Assembly (NCBI RefSeq): GCF_033304595.1
Contig: NZ_CP116341.1
Span: 601,001 to 665,000, forward strand
Length of the DNA stretch: 64,000 nucleotides
Direction of reading: 5' to 3'
Source: Sporosarcina jeotgali
GTDB lineage: Bacteria; Bacillota; Bacilli; Bacillales_A; Planococcaceae
The notes under the pieces were generated by a model. The model worked only from the letters and a program-made list of their open reading frames with translations, was not told the DNA's origin and did no database searches. The position numbers were made by a program, and so were the translations under genes. Shown here in pieces: positions 58,186 through 64,000 of this stretch; position 1 is the first letter of the stretch, and every line of letters starts with the position of its first letter.

Positions 58186-59148
58186 ATGAAGCCGAAAATC
58201 TTTATCACTAGAATGATGGATGAACAAGTGGCAGCACCGCTCCGGGAGAAGTTCGATGTCCGGATGTGGGAATCGGAAACTGAGCCGGTCCCACGAACTG
58301 TATTATTGAAAGAAGCAGCGGATGCAGAGGCATTGTGGACCGTCATATCGGATCGCATCGACCGTGAGATCATTGAGGCAGGGAAGAAGCTGAGGATTAT
58401 TGCCAATATGGCGGTCGGATTTAACAATATTGATATAGAAGCTGCGAAGGAACACGATGTTGTAGTGACGAATACACCCGATGTCTTGACGGAAACGACT
58501 GCGGATCTGACATTTGCGCTTCTTTTATCGACGGCACGTCAATTGACGGTTGCTGAAAGTGAATTGAGGAAAGGCAATTGGAAGTCGTGGTCTCCTATGC
58601 AATACACGGGGATGGATGCAGGCGGCGCGACGATTGGTATTGTTGGCATGGGTCGGATTGGCGAAGCGGTTGCGCGGAGAGCAAAGGGTTTTAACATGAC
58701 CGTCCTTTATCATAATCGAAATCGTAAACCTGATGCGGAAGCGGCATATGGGTTTGAATATCGAGAGCTCGACGACTTGTTGAAAGAGGCGGATTTCGTT
58801 GTCCTTCTTACACCGTATACAAAAGAAACGGCTGGCCTCATTGGTGCAAGGGAGCTAGCGCTAATGAAGAAGACAGCGGTTTTGATTAACGTGTCGCGTG
58901 GCGGAATTGTCGATGAAGCGGCTTTGTATAATGCATTGAAAGATCATACGATTTGGGCTGCCGGCCTCGATGTATTTGAAACAGAACCTGTCCCGCTTGA
59001 AAATCCGCTACTTACACTGCCGAATGTCACGGTTCTTCCGCACATTGGCAGCGCGAGTATTAGAACACGTTTAGCGATGATGAAATTGAATGCACAGGCG
59101 ATGGTAGATGTCTTGGAGGGGCGTGAACCTGAGAATCGTGTGGAATAA
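58186..59148 (+). CDS. D-2-hydroxyacid dehydrogenase (glyoxylate/hydroxypyruvate reductase type)
   Basis: A 320-residue NAD(P)-dependent dehydrogenase. GIVGMGRIGEAVARRAKGF is the Rossmann glycine motif. The catalytic set is complete: Arg in NVSRGGIVDE, Glu in DVFETEPVP and His in LPHIGSAS. NMAVGFNNIDIEAA is typical of the GyaR/GhrB branch, which reduces glyoxylate, hydroxypyruvate or 2-ketogluconate. AGGAGG lies 6 nt before the ATG at 58186; a longer in-frame start at 58144 has no site. It is a single gene; the exact substrate cannot be fixed from sequence alone. Confidence 0.95.
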   Translation: MKPKIFITRMMDEQVAAPLREKFDVRMWESETEPVPRTVLLKEAADAEALWTVISDRIDREIIEAGKKLRIIANMAVGFNNIDIEAAKEHDVVVTNTPDVLTETTADLTFALLLSTARQLTVAESELRKGNWKSWSPMQYTGMDAGGATIGIVGMGRIGEAVARRAKGFNMTVLYHNRNRKPDAEAAYGFEYRELDDLLKEADFVVLLTPYTKETAGLIGARELALMKKTAVLINVSRGGIVDEAALYNALKDHTIWAAGLDVFETEPVPLENPLLTLPNVTVLPHIGSASIRTRLAMMKLNAQAMVDVLEGREPENRVE

Positions 59149-59451
59149 GGATGGTGCACGAGTGGCTTTGCATCCAACATATCTGACGCTCTCCAAAGGT
59201 TTTTCAGATGAATACTTTTCAATTACTGTATTGTTTGAATGCAACTTATGGTATCTTCTCACTAGTAGAATTTTAGACTTTATGTTTATTGAAATGACCA
59301 TTTAATACAAAAGAATTTTTCTTAAATTAGACTCGTATATTATTAAAAGTTCTGGGTTTAACCTAAGAAAGACTCTATTTGATGGAAGAAGTGGATGATC
59401 CAAAGATGGTGAGTATGTATGGATTTTCTGTTTAGGGAAAGGGGAAAACCC
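59149..59451. other. Intergenic, nothing recognised
   Basis: 303 bp, AT-rich towards the right. It holds GTTTAAC and other -35-like words but no GGGTAT or clear TATAAT partner, and no gene. Confidence 0.65.
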
Positions 59452-60183
59452 ATGAAAAGAATCATCGATTTGCACCTATCGTTCATGGAACGGGTTTTAC
59501 AAGACGAAACCGTATTGCAAGAGTTGGAGCGTGAGAGGATTTCCATATTACCTGGGTTTATGGAGCAGGTGGATCTTGTAAGGGCCTATTATGAAAAATT
59601 CTATTCCAAACCGGGCAACCGTCTCGTATTGTGTGGCATTAACCCTGGACGATATGGCGCAGGGAAGAGCGGTATTCCTTTTGTTGACTTCGATGGGTTG
59701 AGCCGGCTCCTGTCGGAAAATTACGGTCGTGATCAGGAGCGAAGTGCTCAATTCATCTTATCCGTCATTGAAGGATATGGGATTGGCGAGTTTCAGGATT
59801 CTGTGTATTTGACCAATCTATCCTGGTTTGGGTTCCGGCGTGATGGACGGAATATGAATTACTATAATTTGCCCCGTACTGTCCGACATCAGTTCATCGA
59901 ATCGTTTGCTGAAGAGATGAAAATCGTACAGCCGTCTGCTATTGTGCCGCTTAGTGAAGAAGTGGCGCGGGAGCTGAGAAAACTAGCAGCTGCCGGTCAA
60001 CTGGACTTCCCGATTGCAGATCGTATTCCGCATCCTCTCCACAGCTCATTCCCTACAAATGTGAAAAAGTCGCGCCTCCGGTATCACATGTGCATCGAAG
60101 AGCATACAGGATTGAAGCGGAAAGGTATTGGTTCGTCTGGTGAGTCATCTGAATCAGAGTCTAATCCACCTTTGTCGCGCTAG
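59452..60183 (+). CDS. SMUG2-type uracil-DNA glycosylase family protein
   Basis: A 243-residue protein of the SMUG2 (former DUF4918) group in the uracil-DNA glycosylase superfamily. LCGINPGRYGAGKSGIPFVD is the motif 1 loop with the water-activating Asn, and IPHPLHSSFP is the motif 2 loop with the His. Such enzymes remove damaged bases from DNA; some act on deaminated bases other than uracil. The ATG at 59452 has AAAGGGG 7 nt upstream and is preferred over an ATG at 59419. The C-terminal 20 residues are Ser/Glu-rich and look disordered. It is convergent with the next gene. Confidence 0.87.
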   Translation: MKRIIDLHLSFMERVLQDETVLQELERERISILPGFMEQVDLVRAYYEKFYSKPGNRLVLCGINPGRYGAGKSGIPFVDFDGLSRLLSENYGRDQERSAQFILSVIEGYGIGEFQDSVYLTNLSWFGFRRDGRNMNYYNLPRTVRHQFIESFAEEMKIVQPSAIVPLSEEVARELRKLAAAGQLDFPIADRIPHPLHSSFPTNVKKSRLRYHMCIEEHTGLKRKGIGSSGESSESESNPPLSR

Positions 60184-60226
60184 GTAAGAATTTGAATGAA
60201 GTTTCAACTTTTTCAACTCTTCTCTG

Positions 60227-61702
60227 TCATAAGCGCCCCTTCAACATTGCCCGTGCTGCATGATAGCCGCTGAGTGCTGAAGACAGTGTGCCGGGTCCAG
60301 GGAAAGATTGTTCACCGACGATGTAGAAGTTCGATAGAGGAGAACGTACACTTTTGGGTTTAAGGAGCGCATTTCGTACTGTCAGCGGAAATCCGCCGAC
60401 TTCCGTTTTTCCGATATATTTTTCATACGTAAGGGGTGTTCCAGCTTCTGATGAAAGTACGTAATCTTGAATAGGGAAGACTCGTTGAATCTCTTCAAGC
60501 ATCGCTTCCATAACGCGGTTCTTTTTCTGCAAGTACTCGCCGTCCGATAATGAATTCCACTGTTCCGACTGTGTATGTATGGAACAGGTCATCAACAGTT
60601 CGTCTTCGACCCGCTCGTTTTTTCGATTATAGGCGGGCTGGAATGTGACGTATACGGGACCATGCCCGTCTGTATATAAAATCGTTTGTTTTTTGTCGGG
60701 AACAATTTGGGCTGCAAAAGGGAGGGGGCGGCCGCCTAACACTCGCTGCCTGATCGTTTTCTTCAACAGTGCGTCAATCCGGAATGCTCCCCAAGAAAAG
60801 TCTTCTCCTTCTGCATGACTCGTCCCCGTGCCGAATGAAACCCCGCTGTTATTGATCACCGTATCATACAATTCCGAGCGTTTTTTAGTGACAATCCGCC
60901 ATCTTTCCTCTTCTAGAATCAGTACTTTTACTGGCGAAGCGGTCCGCACTTCACCACCGAGTTCTTGAATCCGCTCTGCGAGTATTTCACTTAGCTGGCC
61001 GATTCCTTTGTCTACGTAAAAACTGCCGCGTCTGTAAATGGCGAGCGCAAGACTGGATGGCAGTAAAGCAGCTTTTGTACAATCGGTTTGAGCTGCGTCA
61101 AGCAATTGGGCATCTAAAAACTCCCTCAAGGGTTTGTATGTATCGAGGCGATGCATACGCAGCAAGTCTTCAACAGTCCGCAGAGCATTGCGAGCTAGAC
61201 GTAACATACTTCCCGGATGGGAAACTGCATAACTTGGCAGCTTACCTAAATCATATTTACGCCGAATTGGCAACGATACGCCTGTTGCGGTCACACTGTA
61301 TACCGCTTCACTAAGCTGTTCTAATGCGTGCCAAAAGGTGAGGACATCATCGCTTCTTTCAGGGAAGGCGCGAACGAGTTCCGCTTTCCATAAGGACGGA
61401 TCGCGATATAGCGAAATACTCCGATCTTCCAATACGACGTCCATCGGATGATCCAGCACATCGAACGGGATCTTGATACCGAGTTGTTGGAACAGCGTAT
61501 CCAGTAATCCTCGGTCTTCCAATCCGAAAGCAATCGTTGCGCCGGTAGGGAAGCGTCGGTTTTTCCGCGCATATATACCTGCTGATCCGCCGACGGTCGT
61601 CGCTTTTTCAAACACCGTCACTTGCCAGCCTTCCTGTGCCAAGAAAGCCCCGGCCATTAATCCCCCTATACCGGCACCGATAATACCAACCGTTTTCTTC
61701 AA
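60227..61702 (-). CDS. Phytoene desaturase-like FAD-dependent oxidoreductase
   Basis: An approximately 490-residue flavoprotein of the CrtI/CrtN/CrtO carotenoid oxidoreductase and polyprenol reductase group. IIGAGIGGLMAGAFLAQEG is the FAD Rossmann motif, TVGGSAGI follows, and the C-terminal VGEQSFPGPGTLSSALSGYH is the second FAD-binding motif. No crtM or other carotenoid gene lies near, so it may act on another isoprenoid or saturate a carrier lipid. I use the TTG at 61702, 6 nt after GAAGGTG; a GTG at 61711 overlaps that site. The 61703-61996 gap holds no gene. Confidence 0.87.
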   Translation of the reverse strand: MKKTVGIIGAGIGGLMAGAFLAQEGWQVTVFEKATTVGGSAGIYARKNRRFPTGATIAFGLEDRGLLDTLFQQLGIKIPFDVLDHPMDVVLEDRSISLYRDPSLWKAELVRAFPERSDDVLTFWHALEQLSEAVYSVTATGVSLPIRRKYDLGKLPSYAVSHPGSMLRLARNALRTVEDLLRMHRLDTYKPLREFLDAQLLDAAQTDCTKAALLPSSLALAIYRRGSFYVDKGIGQLSEILAERIQELGGEVRTASPVKVLILEEERWRIVTKKRSELYDTVINNSGVSFGTGTSHAEGEDFSWGAFRIDALLKKTIRQRVLGGRPLPFAAQIVPDKKQTILYTDGHGPVYVTFQPAYNRKNERVEDELLMTCSIHTQSEQWNSLSDGEYLQKKNRVMEAMLEEIQRVFPIQDYVLSSEAGTPLTYEKYIGKTEVGGFPLTVRNALLKPKSVRSPLSNFYIVGEQSFPGPGTLSSALSGYHAARAMLKGRL

Positions 61703-61996
61703 GGAAAACACCTTCTTTCTTCGCTTAGTGGGTGAAGTACCTTATTAACGTCTATCCATCAATTGTTCTTATTGTTATTAACAGTATCATTTGCCCGAAT
61801 CACTTGCACCTCGGACATCTTAGAAAATCATTCCAGGCACAAATCGAACACTATCCGGAATTGTGTCGTACACAGCAAACCGCTTTTTCAATGTTTTCGT
61901 GGTCTTGATATTAAAATTACGCTAACTGTGGTATGTATAGTAGAAGATGAAAAAAAGATTTGAAACTACATTTGCAGGATAGGGGATCACAAGCGC

Positions 61997-62950
61997 ATGG
62001 TATATGTTTTACTGATTGTTGGATTTGTATTATTGATAAAAGGAGCCGACTTTTTCGTTGACGGTTCCTCTAATATCGCGAGACTGCTGCAAGTTCCGCC
62101 AATTCTGATCGGGTTAACGATTGTATCATTCGGAACAAGTTCACCGGAAGCGACTGTCAGTATTATCGCAGCATTCGGCGGAAACGCAGATGTTGCAGTC
62201 GGTAACGTAGTGGGCAGCAATATTTTTAATATTTCTGTTGTGGTCGGGTTGGCCGCATTCGTTTTTCCTTTGAAAGTTCAAAGTGAGACAATCAAGAAAG
62301 AAATTCCATTCACGCTGCTTGCAAGTATTGTCCTGTTTGTTTTGATGAGTGACCTTGCACTGCACGGTTTCGGCACTAATTTGCTTACTCGCGGTGACGG
62401 CATTATTCTTTTGCTATTCCTTGCGATTTTTATGTACTACGTGATTGAAGTCGGTCTGAAAAGCCGGAAGAATGCTGCACCGAACCCAGAGTACTTGGAC
62501 ATTAGCTGGGGGAAGAATATTGTAATTACGTTAGCAGGGCTTGTTGCGATTATTTTTGGCGGGGACTTAGTCGTTGATAATGGGACAAAGATTGCGTATT
62601 CACTTGGCATGAGTGAAACGCTGGTCGGTCTTACGATTATCGCAATCGGTACTTCACTCCCGGAACTTGTAACTTCTATAGCAGCGGCGATGAAGAAGGA
62701 AAGTGAAATCGCACTGGGGAACATCGTAGGAAGCAATATCTTTAATATCCTGTTTGTTCTCGGAGCCACGTCGACCATCACACCCATCGCGGTGGACAGT
62801 AAAATCTTTATCGATGTTGTCATTATGATTGTACTGACGCTGGTGTTGTTACTTTTCGCAAGGACTGGATACAGGATTGGGAAGCGTGAGGGCTTGATGC
62901 TGGCTGCTTCTTATGTGGTGTATTTGGTTTATATTATTATGCGTAATTAA
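61997..62950 (+). CDS. CaCA-family Na+/Ca2+ exchanger (YrbG-like)
   Basis: A 317-residue exchanger with ten membrane helices in two similar halves. The alpha-1 repeat has SFGTSSPEATVSI and GNVVGSNIFNIS; the alpha-2 repeat has AIGTSLPELVTSIAA and GNIVGSNIFNILF. These repeats form the ion path. It probably uses Na+ or H+ entry to drive Ca2+ out. AGGGGAT lies 11 nt before the ATG, rather far. It is a single gene, divergent from the oxidoreductase and closed by a bidirectional terminator. Confidence 0.94.
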   Translation: MVYVLLIVGFVLLIKGADFFVDGSSNIARLLQVPPILIGLTIVSFGTSSPEATVSIIAAFGGNADVAVGNVVGSNIFNISVVVGLAAFVFPLKVQSETIKKEIPFTLLASIVLFVLMSDLALHGFGTNLLTRGDGIILLLFLAIFMYYVIEVGLKSRKNAAPNPEYLDISWGKNIVITLAGLVAIIFGGDLVVDNGTKIAYSLGMSETLVGLTIIAIGTSLPELVTSIAAAMKKESEIALGNIVGSNIFNILFVLGATSTITPIAVDSKIFIDVVIMIVLTLVLLLFARTGYRIGKREGLMLAASYVVYLVYIIMRN

Positions 62951-62972
62951 GTGAGTGATAACTGCAGAGAAC

Positions 62973-63019
62973 AAAAAATAGCAGTCTGGGAATTTCATCA
63001 ATCCCCAGACTGCTATTTT
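62973..63019. terminator. Bidirectional terminator
   Basis: AAAATAGCAGTCTGGG, AT-rich loop, CCCAGACTGCTATTTT, between two convergent genes. Confidence 0.93.
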
Positions 63020-63066
63020 GTAAGATTTTCTTGAATGTAATTTAAAACTATTCTTCAACTAATTTA

Positions 63067-64000
63067 TTACTCCGTCAATTCCATAAACTCATTCACATCA
63101 TCCACACACAGTTGAATCGCTTTTTCCCAGAAGTCCGGCTTTGTCAAGTCAACACCTAAGTGTTTCTGAGCCAGGTCTTCCACAGTCATGCGGCCGGTAT
63201 CTTGCAAAAGGGCGATATACTCGTCTTCGAATCCGCTTCCTTGCTCCAGCGCATGTGCGTAGATACCGAGGCTGAATAAGTAGCCGAATGTGTACGGAAA
63301 GTTGTAAAAAGGTGTTCCGGTTTTGTGAAAGTGCAGTTTTGATGCCCAAAACATCGGATCGTATTCGCCAAGCGCGTCACAGTACGCTTCTTTTTGTGCG
63401 GTAACCATCAGCTGATTAAGCTTTTCTACAGGAACCATGCCGTCTTTTCGTTCTTCGTAAAACGCTGTTTCGAAGAGGAACCGCGCATGGATGTTCATGA
63501 AAAACGTAACGCCGCGGCGTACTTTGTCTTCCAGCAAAGCTACTTTTTCTTCTTTCGACACAGCTTGTTTCACAGCTGCATCTGCGAGAATCATCTCAGC
63601 AAATGTTGAAGCGGTTTCTGCAACGTTCATTGCGTATCCTTGGTTTTTAATGTGCAGATCATTCATGACATGCTGGTGGAAACCGTGTCCAAGTTCGTGA
63701 GCGAGTGTAGCGATATTGGAAGCAGACCCCGAGAATGTCATGAAGATGCGCGTCTGTTTTGTGTTAGGGAAACTGGTACAAAAGCCGCCGGGACGTTTTC
63801 CGGCACGGTCTTCTGCTTCAATCCAGCGGTTTTCGAATGCTGTTTTCGCAAAGTCGGACATTTTAGGGCTGAATTTATGGAACTGCTCGATGATCCGGTT
63901 GGCGGCCTCAGTGTATGTCACTGTCGTTACGCTTTTTCCAAGAGGAGCACCGATGTCATAGATACTTAATTTATCCAAATCAAGTAATTTCGCTTTTCTG
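63067..64000 (-). CDS. pepF: Oligoendopeptidase F (M3 metalloprotease), N-terminus off the window
   Basis: The C-terminal half of an M3 peptidase; the frame is open to the right edge, so the start lies outside. LAHELGHGFHQHVM carries the HExxH zinc motif, and NVAETASTFAEMIL holds the third ligand Glu; FPYTFGYLFSLGIYA is typical of PepF. These enzymes cut short peptides in the cytoplasm. An in-frame TTG at 63978 is internal, because coding sequence (RKAKLLD) continues upstream of it. It is convergent with the exchanger gene. The family call is firm. Confidence 0.95.
   Translation of the reverse strand, partial: RKAKLLDLDKLSIYDIGAPLGKSVTTVTYTEAANRIIEQFHKFSPKMSDFAKTAFENRWIEAEDRAGKRPGGFCTSFPNTKQTRIFMTFSGSASNIATLAHELGHGFHQHVMNDLHIKNQGYAMNVAETASTFAEMILADAAVKQAVSKEEKVALLEDKVRRGVTFFMNIHARFLFETAFYEERKDGMVPVEKLNQLMVTAQKEAYCDALGEYDPMFWASKLHFHKTGTPFYNFPYTFGYLFSLGIYAHALEQGSGFEDEYIALLQDTGRMTVEDLAQKHLGVDLTKPDFWEKAIQLCVDDVNEFMELTE

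Noticed and set aside
61763..61963. 66-residue gene in the gap before the exchanger
   Set aside because: There is no ribosome binding site, no family likeness, and the position is that expected for the divergent promoters.

Overview
The window looks like chromosome from a low-to-mid GC Bacillales bacterium, most likely Planococcaceae (Sporosarcina-like). Supporting evidence: purine-rich ribosome binding sites throughout, sigma-A and sigma-B promoter sequences, a ComK homologue with Spo0A-box-like sites upstream, many SLH-domain surface proteins, LPxTG/sortase genes, LtaS- and teichoic-type envelope genes, and several families of intergenic repeats. The genus is an inference; no rRNA or tRNA gene is present.

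Layout. (1) 1-7.1 kb: a minus-strand acyl-CoA operon (two hotdog hydratase subunits, a thiolase-fold protein, a DUF35 protein, two acyl-CoA dehydrogenases, then an aldehyde dehydrogenase), divergent from a GAF/PucR-type regulator. The gene set and the active-site residues resemble steroid side-chain retro-aldolase operons (igr-like or bile-acid-like) rather than plain beta-oxidation. (2) 9.2-10.2 kb: DUF378 protein and ComK. (3) 11-14.6 kb: a GntR regulator, a DcuC/YfcC-type carrier and an opine-dehydrogenase-like enzyme, each preceded by the same 16-bp operator; a perfect cre site lies upstream of the first. (4) 14.7-17.6 kb: lipid kinase and glycerol kinase around two 21-bp repeat arrays. 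(5) 17.7-22.9 kb: stress-type genes (two YflT-domain proteins, an antiporter, a soluble PAS-chemoreceptor). (6) 23-28.7 kb: polysaccharide deacetylase, MBOAT plus SGNH O-acylation pair, TPR-diguanylate cyclase. (7) 29.4-39.3 kb: surface-protein region with two LPQTG proteins, a class D-like sortase, a membrane protease, a secreted repeat protein and three SLH paralogues, one of them decayed. (8) 39.6-51.8 kb: envelope polymer genes: LtaS-type synthase, phosphodiester glycosidase, SLH protein, gtaB, a four-gene glycosylation operon (GT2, GT-C, two EamA halves) and pgcA. (9) 52-64 kb: a large SLH protein (possible S-layer protein), a third YflT protein, VanZ, acyltransferase-3, a D-2-hydroxyacid dehydrogenase, a SMUG2-type glycosylase, a phytoene-desaturase-like oxidoreductase, a CaCA exchanger and a partial oligoendopeptidase F.

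How the parts work together. At least six promoters with the sigma-B pattern GTTTnn-N13/14-GGGTAT, and two weaker ones, precede stress and surface genes, so much of the window may be one general-stress and envelope regulon. gtaB and pgcA would make UDP-glucose, which the glycosylation operon could attach to an envelope polymer. Intergenic DNA carries at least four repeat families: 40-bp arrays, 21-bp arrays with a shared tail, a 97-bp direct repeat, and a roughly 125-bp GC-rich element present four times.
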